Shown here piece after piece: positions 1 to 5,084 of a DNA stretch of 5,084 bases; the first letter of the stretch is position 1; each line of letters begins with the position of its first letter. The translations under genes and the position numbers were made by a program. The notes beneath the pieces were generated by a model. The model did not search any database and was not told the origin of the DNA. It saw nothing but the letters and a program-made list of their open reading frames with translations. The DNA comes from Rhodospirillaceae bacterium (GTDB lineage: Bacteria; Pseudomonadota; Alphaproteobacteria; UBA8366): the NCBI GenBank assembly GCA_002718015.1, contig PBCW01000054.1, positions 1 to 5,084 on the forward strand. The letters run 5' to 3'.

Positions 1-1
1 A

Positions 2-460
2 ACTGTTTTTCATCAGCGTCCAAATGGAGTCGCACTTTTTTCTCTCATCAGCGAATGTTTGACAGACTCGGGATTACTCCGTGGTGACCTTCCATTTTAT
101 GATCAGGAACTCTCAAGCGATGCTCATATGCAAGAATTGGCAGGCGAAGCTAGGAAAATATTGGCAAGTGATGAATTTGGGAAACGGGTGGCTAAATTTC
201 AGCGCCTTCAAATGTCTTTGGCCAAATACGCAACATTTTCATTACCACGTCATAAGGTTTCAAGCGTCTATAGGACTGGTGTGCACGCTAAGATTCCAGC
301 GGGGCTTGGTGAAGGGGCCGTTGAGATTGCGCGTTGGGCCAAAGAGTCTGAGATTTTCTCGCTTGCCACGATCCTTGGATCTTTTCCAAAACGACAGCAA
401 CAAGAACTTTTGAATGATCTTCGTGAGCTTGAGGATCGTGGATTTTTAGAGTCCTGTTGA
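2..460 (+). CDS. Cupin_4/JmjC-type oxygenase paralogue, C-terminal part only (5' truncated by window)
   Basis: The frame is open from base 2 with no stop, so this is the last 152 residues of a longer protein. The TTG at 59 is internal, not a credible start. The catalytic cupin core lies outside the window. What remains aligns with the next gene: partial residues 12-35 (LFSLISECL...LPFYDQ) match residues 244-267 of the downstream oxygenase (VFDVVKAQL...LPHYDQ), about 8 identities in 24 by eye, both ending in LPxYDQ. Its last ~45 residues match the winged-helix-like end of that protein (W-x6-F..., then ELxxLxxLGxI-type helix). In the Cupin_4 family (RoxA/YcfD, MINA53/NO66) such tails follow the JmjC core and serve dimerisation and substrate handling. 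By inference this is an Fe(II)/2OG protein hydroxylase, but its active-site residues cannot be checked here. Its stop overlaps a possible TTG start of the next gene (TTGA, 457-460), so the two are probably co-transcribed. Confidence 0.72.
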   Translation, partial: TVFHQRPNGVALFSLISECLTDSGLLRGDLPFYDQELSSDAHMQELAGEARKILASDEFGKRVAKFQRLQMSLAKYATFSLPRHKVSSVYRTGVHAKIPAGLGEGAVEIARWAKESEIFSLATILGSFPKRQQQELLNDLRELEDRGFLESC

Positions 461-474
461 GGATTGTTGACGCC

Positions 475-1611
475 ATGAGTAAGACCATACCTCGTTTTGC
501 CGACCTCATTTCGCCTATTACTCGAGAAAAATTTGAATTGGATTATTCTGGGAAGGCTCATCTGTATGTTTCCGGTAATGATAACAAATTTGAGAATGTT
601 GCTTCATGGGATGCAATCAATAAATTGTTAGCCGATAGCACACTATGGACGGGTCGTTTGCTGACGCTTGCTAAACAGGGGCCAACATTAGACCCAAAAA
701 CTTATTGTGTGGTTGAGACAGACCGTGATGGGCACGTAATTCAGCGTCCTGTACCAGAACTGATTCACAAACACCTACAAGATGGTGCAACATTGGTACT
801 CAATCATGCAGATACACTCACACCAGAACTTTCGGGTGTTGCCGGTTGTTTGCAACTGCAATTTAGAGCTCAGGTTAAGTGCAACATTTATTGCTCCTGG
901 CAAGCTAGCCAGGGGTTTGCCACTCATTTTGATGGAACTGATGTTTTTGTACTTCAGATAGCTGGTCGTAAATTTTGGAATCTTTATGAAGGCTCTTATG
1001 AGAGGCCTTTATCGAGCTCTCCTTACGTGTTTAAATTGGGTGCTGAGGAAAATGAAAGGCTTAAAGGAGATTGCATTGAGAAAGTGGAGTTAACTCCAGG
1101 CGATTTTCTTTACATTCCACGTGGTCAGTACCACGACGCTATTGCTTCGAGTGAGGCTAGTTTGCATCTGACATTCGGTATTGTACCATTAGTAGGTGTG
1201 AACGTGTTTGACGTGGTCAAGGCGCAGCTTGAACATGATCCTTTGTTCAACAAGCCGCTGCCCCACTACGATCAGCAACATGCCCTCAAATCCCACTTGG
1301 CCAAGCTCGGTAGGCGTTTGGAAGAAATCATCTGTAGTTGCGAAGCGAAACAGTTGGTACGCACCCATCAAAAAAATGCTGCCGTTCAAGAAAGTTTCCC
1401 AGCTTATGATATGCCATTTAATGGAAAGATTTCTGCCTTCAAGGTGGGAAACGTTCGCAGTCTCTTGGGTGATGAATCATGGGTGCGGGATTGGCTATGC
1501 GGCAGGGATTGGTTTACTGATAGTGAGTTCGCTAAGGCTTTCCCTGACAGAGATATAAATAAAGAGTTACGAATATTGATTAAATTGGGTGCTATTGAAC
1601 AGATAGGGTAA
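475..1611 (+). CDS. Cupin_4/JmjC-domain 2-oxoglutarate-dependent oxygenase, complete (378 aa)
   Basis: The likely product is a cytosolic Fe(II)/2-oxoglutarate oxygenase that hydroxylates a protein or peptide substrate. The N-terminal part (residues 1-60, FADLISPITREKF..., then a YVSG strand) resembles the start of Cupin_4 proteins. The JmjC core spans about 105-235. The metal triad is visible as H151-x-D153 in THFDGTDVFVLQIAGRKFW and the distal H220 in PGDFLYIPRGQYHDA. The HxDxxDVFxLQ..GRKxW pattern is characteristic of the RoxA/NO66 type. A helical linker (about 242-300) and a winged-helix-like C-terminus (about 335-378) complete the family architecture, and the length is normal. I chose ATG at 475. 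An in-frame TTG at 457 would add six residues (MRIVDA) and overlap the previous stop. A GAGGA at 459-463 sits about 11 bases before the ATG, somewhat far. Known relatives modify ribosomal proteins (L16 arginine for E. coli RoxA); the substrate here is unknown. It is followed after 42 bases by a small ORF on the same strand. Confidence 0.88.
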   Translation: MSKTIPRFADLISPITREKFELDYSGKAHLYVSGNDNKFENVASWDAINKLLADSTLWTGRLLTLAKQGPTLDPKTYCVVETDRDGHVIQRPVPELIHKHLQDGATLVLNHADTLTPELSGVAGCLQLQFRAQVKCNIYCSWQASQGFATHFDGTDVFVLQIAGRKFWNLYEGSYERPLSSSPYVFKLGAEENERLKGDCIEKVELTPGDFLYIPRGQYHDAIASSEASLHLTFGIVPLVGVNVFDVVKAQLEHDPLFNKPLPHYDQQHALKSHLAKLGRRLEEIICSCEAKQLVRTHQKNAAVQESFPAYDMPFNGKISAFKVGNVRSLLGDESWVRDWLCGRDWFTDSEFAKAFPDRDINKELRILIKLGAIEQIG

Positions 1612-1622
1612 TTTGCGAGCAT

Positions 1623-1636
1623 TGTTATGAATAACA
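1623..1636. repeat. Short inverted repeat between oxygenase and small ORF
   Basis: TGTTAT at 1623-1628 and ATAACA at 1631-1636 are perfect inverted repeats around GA. As RNA this would be a five-pair stem with a four-base TGAA loop, possibly extended by CGA (1616-1618) with TCG (1637-1639) across a bulge. It is AT-rich and has no T tract, so it is not a convincing terminator. It lies just upstream of the small ORF's ribosome binding site and could be chance. Confidence 0.2.
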
Positions 1637-1640
1637 TCGT

Positions 1641-1645
1641 AGAGG
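1641..1645 (+). promoter_or_regulatory. Ribosome binding site of the small ORF
   Basis: AGAGG at 1641-1645 is a good Shine-Dalgarno match placed eight bases before the ATG at 1654. It is the main reason for treating the 84-residue ORF as a real gene and for choosing this start. Confidence 0.6.
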
Positions 1646-1653
1646 TCTCATAG

Positions 1654-1908
1654 ATGGTTGCTGACGGGCCAAAAATAGAACAATCAAAATTAACCGCAAA
1701 AGGTATTACCCCAAATCGCACTCTGGCCAGTGGAAAGGCTGGGAATGAACTAGAACGACCAGTTTTGCTCAAACAGCGCGGGCACTTTGATCCGCGTGAC
1801 ATTGAATTTGCTCTTCTGCGGTTAGCCAAGTTGTTGGCAATCGATATTGAGGGTCGACCTCAAGATAGCGTTGCTCTTCGCGGTTTCTATTTAAACGTTC
1901 TTGTATAG
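1654..1908 (+). CDS. Small hypothetical protein (84 aa) next to the oxygenases
   Basis: I do not recognise a family. The first ~40 residues are polar and probably disordered (rich in K, T, G, N, with LTAKGITPNRTLASGKAGNE). Residues 44-66 (HFDPRDIEFALLRLAKLLAI) look like an amphipathic helix, and the protein ends in a short hydrophobic tail, GFYLNVLV. It has no signal peptide, no membrane segment and no cysteine or histidine cluster. It is slightly basic overall. Support for a real gene is a well-placed AGAGG ribosome binding site, an ATG start, the same strand as the oxygenases, and a 42-base gap from them. It ends 10 bases from the ftsY stop on the other strand. By position it could be a substrate or accessory protein of the oxygenases, or an unrelated small protein; the sequence does not decide. 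A 141-codon antisense frame overlaps it but lacks any gene-like features. Confidence 0.55.
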   Translation: MVADGPKIEQSKLTAKGITPNRTLASGKAGNELERPVLLKQRGHFDPRDIEFALLRLAKLLAIDIEGRPQDSVALRGFYLNVLV

Positions 1909-1918
1909 GAATTCCAAA

Positions 1919-2851
1919 TCAACAATCAATTTCCAGTCCGACGAGGCTTTCAGCAAAATCATAAGCTTCAAAAGGTTGTAAGTCTTCGGCTGTTTCTCCT
2001 ACCCCTACAGCGTGCACGGGGAGTTTGAACTTGTCAGTCAGAGCTACGAGCACTCCGCCTTTAGCGCTGCCATCAAGCTTGGTGACAATAAGCCCTGTAA
2101 TAGGAGCCGTTTTTTGAAAGATTTCGACTTGGGCAATAGCGTTCTGACCCGTAGTAGCGTCAAGCACTAAAACACAGTCGTGGGGGGCTTCTGGATCAAC
2201 TTTTTTTATAACACGGATAATTTTTTCCAGCTCGGCCATGAGGTTGCCCTTGTTGTGCAGGCGGCCGGCTGTGTCAATGAGTAAAACTTGGGTTCCATCC
2301 GACTTAGCTTGCTCAATCGACTTGTACGCGAGGCTTGCTGCGTCAGCTCCTGTTTCGGCAGAAACAACTGTGCTACATGTGCGATTGCCCCATATCTCTA
2401 GTTGTTCAACTGCCGCTGCACGAAAGGTATCAGCGGCCGCTAACATTACCTTTCTGCCCTTTTTTGTGTGTTGCTGTGCAAGTTTCCCGACAGTTGTCGT
2501 TTTGCCTGACCCATTGACACCGACAGTTAAAATTATGTGAGGTTTTTTATCGGATTTATATATTAGTGGTTTAGCAATTGGCTCCAGAACTTCAGTTATT
2601 AGGTCTGCCAAGAAACGAAGCACTTCATGAGACTGCACATTTTTTTCAAAACGTTTTTGACTAAGGGTTTTAGCGAGGCGGGAGGCCATAGTAGGACCCA
2701 AGTCAGCAAGAATTAGGGTTTCTTCAAGCTCTTCTATTGTCTCTGCATCAAGCCGACGGCCAGTGAGAACAGCTGTCACTCCCTCTGTCAGACGAGAAGA
2801 GGATTGGGAAAGCCCTCTGCGCAATCGACTAAGCCAGCTCTTTGAACTCAT
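1919..2851 (-). CDS. ftsY: Signal recognition particle receptor FtsY (310 aa)
   Basis: FtsY is the SRP receptor GTPase. It docks ribosome-SRP complexes at the inner membrane by forming a GTP-dependent heterodimer with Ffh, delivering nascent membrane proteins to SecYEG. The N domain covers about residues 1-95, with a basic amphipathic start (SWLSRLRRGLSQSSSRLTEG) likely to bind lipid. The G domain shows all motifs: P-loop GVNGSGKTT (111-119), DTFRAAAVEQL (141-151) of the insertion box, DTAGR (193-197), TKLDGSAKGG (257-266) and GVGE...DLQPF (283-294). The long acidic A domain of E. coli FtsY (497 aa) is absent; the protein is essentially a compact NG receptor. The start is firm: GAGGTG (2856-2861) precedes the ATG by a normal spacing, and the ATG overlaps the mtaB stop by four bases. 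It is the last gene of the operon and converges on the small ORF. Confidence 0.97.
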   Translation of the reverse strand: MSSKSWLSRLRRGLSQSSSRLTEGVTAVLTGRRLDAETIEELEETLILADLGPTMASRLAKTLSQKRFEKNVQSHEVLRFLADLITEVLEPIAKPLIYKSDKKPHIILTVGVNGSGKTTTVGKLAQQHTKKGRKVMLAAADTFRAAAVEQLEIWGNRTCSTVVSAETGADAASLAYKSIEQAKSDGTQVLLIDTAGRLHNKGNLMAELEKIIRVIKKVDPEAPHDCVLVLDATTGQNAIAQVEIFQKTAPITGLIVTKLDGSAKGGVLVALTDKFKLPVHAVGVGETAEDLQPFEAYDFAESLVGLEIDC

Positions 2852-4113
2852 GCTGCACCTCGCACTTTAGCTGTGAGTCGACCTTTGGAAACGCCGGTGA
2901 TTTTGACCTCAAGAAGCGCGCCCTCTGGTGCCTCTTGGTCAAGTAAAATTGGAGCAAATTGCTCTGACCGGCCATGCTTACCTTGTTCTACAATGACGCG
3001 AGCTTTTTTACCTAATAAACTAGAAAAAAAAGTTTGCTCTGCTTTTTTGCCTGCCTTACGAAGCTTCGCGGCCCGTTCCTGGCGAAGCTTTTTTGGATGT
3101 TGGGGCATTCGTGCCGCTGGTGTGCCTGGGCGGGCAGAATAGGGGAAGACATGAAGCCAAGTCAGTCCGCAATCTTTTATTAAAGAAAGGCTATCATTGA
3201 ACATCTCATTGGTTTCTGTTGGGAAGCCTGCAATTAGGTCTGCACCAAATACAACATCGGGCCTCAAGTTTTTTATCATCTGGCATGTGCGGATAGAATC
3301 GAGCCGAGTATGGCGGCGCTTCATTCGTTTTAGGATCATGTCACTGCCAGATTGTAGAGACAGATGTAGGTGCGGCATTAAGCGCTGTTCTTCTGCAAGA
3401 GTGCGCATAAGAACCTCATCGATCTCAAAGGAGTCTATCGATGAAAGGCGAAGCCGAGATAGGTCTGGAATTTGTTTCAAAAGTCTACGTATCAGCTGCC
3501 CCAGACTGGGTTTTCCGGGAAGATCAGCTCCATATGACGTTATATCCACGCCAGTAAGAACCACCTCGTGATACCCGGCCTCCACTAATTTGCAAATTTG
3601 TTGAGCTATGACACCCATTGGCACCGAACGGCTGTTGCCGCGGCCAAAGGGTATTACGCAAAAGGTACAGCGGTGATTGCAGCCATTCTGGATCTGCACG
3701 AAGGCGCGAGCTCTGTTTTCTAAACTAGTAATTAAATGGCTCGCGGTTTCTGTGACTGACATAATGTCGTTAACCTGAGCCTTTTCTTTCTGCTGAATTG
3801 CAAAGGCACTTGGTTGAAGTTTTTCAACATTACCTAGGACGAGATCAACCTCGTCCATCGATGCATACCGCTCCGGTTTGATTTGTGCTGCGCAGCCAGT
3901 TACAACAATGTGAGCATCTGGACGCTCGCGTCTCACTTTGCGAATAGCCTGTCGAGCTTGTCTTTCCGCTTCTGCAGTAACCGCGCAGGTGTTAAGCACT
4001 ACGGTATTTTCATTCGCTGAAATACTCAAATTATCTTTTATTATTTGGCTTTCAAATGTGTTTAGGCGACAGCCGAACGTTATAACATCGGGCTGACTTT
4101 GTTTGTTTTTCAT
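2848..4113 (-). CDS. mtaB: tRNA t6A37 methylthiotransferase MtaB (421 aa)
   Basis: MtaB is a radical-SAM enzyme that adds a methylthio group to C2 of N6-threonylcarbamoyladenosine at position 37 of ANN-decoding tRNAs, giving ms2t6A and stabilising decoding. The N-terminal UPF0004 domain has the three cluster-binding cysteines at C15 (FGCRLNTFES), C43 (NTCAVT) and C74 (TGCAAQ). The radical-SAM domain follows, with CNHRCTFC (C145, C149, C152) binding the second 4Fe-4S cluster, then SFEIDE, HLHLSLQSGSD, MKRRHT and DLIAGFPTET. The GCRLN motif, where MiaB usually has GCQMN, and the 'NTCAVTAEAERQ' wording favour MtaB over MiaB or RimO. The C-terminus (about 363-420) is a recognisable but poorly conserved TRAM-like tail. 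Length is typical. The start overlaps the dapF stop (ATGA, 4110-4113), and only a weak GGCGAG precedes it, so its translation may depend on dapF. The stop overlaps the ftsY start. Confidence 0.95.
   Translation of the reverse strand: MKNKQSQPDVITFGCRLNTFESQIIKDNLSISANENTVVLNTCAVTAEAERQARQAIRKVRRERPDAHIVVTGCAAQIKPERYASMDEVDLVLGNVEKLQPSAFAIQQKEKAQVNDIMSVTETASHLITSLENRARAFVQIQNGCNHRCTFCVIPFGRGNSRSVPMGVIAQQICKLVEAGYHEVVLTGVDITSYGADLPGKPSLGQLIRRLLKQIPDLSRLRLSSIDSFEIDEVLMRTLAEEQRLMPHLHLSLQSGSDMILKRMKRRHTRLDSIRTCQMIKNLRPDVVFGADLIAGFPTETNEMFNDSLSLIKDCGLTWLHVFPYSARPGTPAARMPQHPKKLRQERAAKLRKAGKKAEQTFFSSLLGKKARVIVEQGKHGRSEQFAPILLDQEAPEGALLEVKITGVSKGRLTAKVRGAA
2856..2861 (-). promoter_or_regulatory. Strong ribosome binding site of ftsY inside mtaB
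   Basis: On the minus strand GAGGTG sits four to five bases before the ftsY ATG and lies wholly inside the last codons of mtaB. It is the best Shine-Dalgarno sequence in the operon. With the ATGA overlap it points to coupled but efficient reinitiation at ftsY. Confidence 0.65.
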
Positions 4114-4940
4114 AGCATTAACTCGCCAATAAAACTTGTTTCGACTGGCCCAGTCATTAAGACATGGTCATCCTCTTTTCGCCAATGAATGCCTAATTGA
4201 CCTCCATCCATTTCGATGATTACCTCACGCCCACCGATTTCACGCCTGTAAATAGCTACCGCGGCTGCGCAAGCACCTGTTCCGCATGACTCGGTGACCC
4301 CTACTCCTCTTTCCCAGACACGCAGCCTAAAACTTTTAGCTGAAATTTTGCTGACCACCCCAACATTAGTACGGTCGGGAAATAACGCATTATTCTCAAT
4401 CCTAGGTCCGGCTTCTGTCAAATTTACTTCCTCCGCATCTTCCACAATGAATATACAATGCGGGTTGCCCATACTGACTCCGACTGGGTCACGGAGTTTT
4501 CCCTCTAAGATAGGTAAGCGAAGGGTATCACATGGTTTTGACATGGGTATATCAGTCCAATCAAGTTTGGGTGATCCCATATCAATAGTTACTAGGTTTC
4601 CCCCCGTTGTAGTAGCGTGAAGAATGTTGTTGCTGGTTTCCAAGATTATTTCTGATTCGTTTGAAAGATTCATTAAATGCGAGGCGACACAGCGGGAGGC
4701 ATTTCCACAGGCATCTGATTCACTCCCATCGGCATTAAAAAATCGCAAGCGCGCGCATGCTCCGGAGCTTCTGGCGGGACAAATAAAAACTACCTGGTCG
4801 CATCCCACGCCGCGGCGTCGATCAGTAATTAACCGGATTTGGTCCCCAGAAGTCCAAAGGGTTTCTTCGGTTTCTTCTCTCTGATCTATAACGACAAAAT
4901 CGTTTCCTAGCCCATGCATCTTGACGAATAATGTCATCAT
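4110..4940 (-). CDS. dapF: Diaminopimelate epimerase DapF (275-276 aa)
   Basis: DapF is a cofactor-independent epimerase converting LL-diaminopimelate to meso-diaminopimelate, the precursor of lysine and of the peptidoglycan cross-link. Numbered from the second ATG, the protein starts MTLFVKMHGLGNDFVVID, a standard DapF start. The two catalytic cysteines are C77 in DACGNASRC and C218 in ESCGTGACA. Other family blocks are FNADGSESDACGN, MGNPHCIF, ERGVGVTESCGTGACAAAVA and MTGPVE. The open frame continues upstream to 5057, but those 39 residues are unlike DapF. The true start is one of two adjacent ATGs at 4940 or 4937, preceded by CAGGGACAA; the AGGG lies four bases from the first ATG and seven from the second, which slightly favours 4937. 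It is the first complete gene of the dapF-mtaB-ftsY operon. The stop overlaps the mtaB start by four bases. Length matches the usual ~275 residues. Confidence 0.96.
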   Translation of the reverse strand: MMTLFVKMHGLGNDFVVIDQREETEETLWTSGDQIRLITDRRRGVGCDQVVFICPARSSGACARLRFFNADGSESDACGNASRCVASHLMNLSNESEIILETSNNILHATTTGGNLVTIDMGSPKLDWTDIPMSKPCDTLRLPILEGKLRDPVGVSMGNPHCIFIVEDAEEVNLTEAGPRIENNALFPDRTNVGVVSKISAKSFRLRVWERGVGVTESCGTGACAAAVAIYRREIGGREVIIEMDGGQLGIHWRKEDDHVLMTGPVETSFIGELML

Positions 4941-4967
4941 TTGTCCCTGTTCTATTTTTATAAACCA

Positions 4968-4996
4968 TTTATGGCCCGAAAAGGTTACAAGTCCAA
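4968..4996 (-). promoter_or_regulatory. Weak sigma-70-like promoter candidate upstream of dapF
   Basis: On the minus strand TTGGAC (4991-4996) and CATAAA (4968-4973) are separated by 17 bases, with four of six matches at the -10 box and three of six at the -35. It lies in the 67-base gap between the upstream stop codon and dapF, where a promoter would be expected if dapF starts its own transcript. The match is poor and could be chance. Confidence 0.22.
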
Positions 4997-5007
4997 TGAT
5001 TTTAGAA

Positions 5008-5082
5008 TCAAAAAATAGATGGATGTTCCTTGACTTGGGCGTCTGCCAATCGTACAACTTCGCGCCAATTTCTTATTAAGAA
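5008..5082 (-). CDS. Probable 3' end of an unidentified gene upstream of dapF (partial)
   Basis: A minus-strand frame enters from the right edge of the window and ends with TGA at 5008-5010. The readable end, EVVRLADAQVKEHPSIF, has a protein-like composition with an amphipathic helical look. The frame has no stop from the window edge onward, while the other two are less gene-like. Only 24 residues are visible, so neither the family nor the reality of the gene can be settled. If real, it lies on the same strand as dapF, 67 bases upstream, and could belong to the same operon. Confidence 0.4.
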   Translation of the reverse strand, partial: FLIRNWREVVRLADAQVKEHPSIF

Positions 5083-5084
5083 TA

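Noticed and set aside
81..413. Plus-strand ORF in a second frame over the truncated oxygenase
   Set aside because: It overlaps a frame supported by homology to the neighbouring paralogue and has no domain signal.
59..460. Complete 133-residue protein starting at TTG 59
   Set aside because: The frame stays open to base 2, and the residues before the TTG align with the paralogous oxygenase, so the TTG is internal and the gene is truncated by the window.
1404..1829. 141-codon minus-strand ORF
   Set aside because: It is antisense to the oxygenase tail and the small ORF, has no recognisable motif, and the plus-strand genes have better support.
1908..1915. GGAATTCC palindrome as a terminator
   Set aside because: An eight-base palindrome has no loop and no T tract follows on either strand; it is most likely chance.
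2238..2540. Plus-strand ORFs opposite ftsY, mtaB and dapF (also 2873-3142, 3197-3571, 4294-4620, 4624-4884)
   Set aside because: All lie opposite well-identified conserved genes, lack ribosome binding sites or domains, and read as frame shadows.
4941..5057. N-terminal extension of DapF from ATG 5057
   Set aside because: The 39 extra residues are unlike DapF; the family start (MTLFVKMHGLGNDF) and an AGGG ribosome binding site fix the start at 4940 or 4937, and the extension overlaps the likely upstream gene end.
1..5084. CRISPR arrays, tRNA/rRNA genes, riboswitches, insertion sequences
   Set aside because: Reading both strands, I saw no regularly spaced direct repeats, no tRNA-like cloverleaf or rRNA segments, no transposase motifs and no terminal inverted repeats.

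Overview
The window looks like a chromosomal segment from an alphaproteobacterium of moderate GC content (roughly mid-40s percent by eye; not computed). The assignment rests on the minus-strand gene order dapF, mtaB, ftsY with ATGA start/stop overlaps, which is a familiar alphaproteobacterial arrangement. It also rests on the style of the short FtsY, with an N-terminal 'SRL..GLS.SSSRLTEG' segment and no long acidic A domain. No phage, transposon, CRISPR or RNA gene is visible.

Positions 1-1908, plus strand. An accessory-looking block carries the C-terminal part of one Cupin_4/JmjC-type 2-oxoglutarate (2OG) oxygenase, cut by the window start. A complete second Cupin_4/JmjC oxygenase follows it. 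The two proteins align to each other over the region downstream of the cupin core and over the C-terminal winged-helix-like end, so they are tandem paralogues. The last gene of the block is a small unrecognised 84-residue ORF with a good ribosome binding site. The three read as one transcription unit.

Positions 1919-5084, minus strand. A housekeeping operon is transcribed toward the oxygenase block. It runs from the probable 3' end of an unidentified upstream gene (stop at 5008), through dapF (diaminopimelate epimerase, lysine and peptidoglycan precursor), mtaB (ms2t6A tRNA methylthiotransferase) to ftsY (SRP receptor GTPase). dapF/mtaB and mtaB/ftsY each overlap by four bases (ATGA), which suggests translational coupling. 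The 67-base gap upstream of dapF holds only a weak promoter candidate.

The two blocks converge with just 10 bases between the stop codons of the 84-residue ORF and ftsY, and no obvious intrinsic terminator. The housekeeping genes are ordinary. The parts worth a second look are the tandem oxygenases, whose protein substrate is unknown, and the small ORF beside them. I see no strong evidence for a wholly new system, and the oxygenase block is only partly inside the window.
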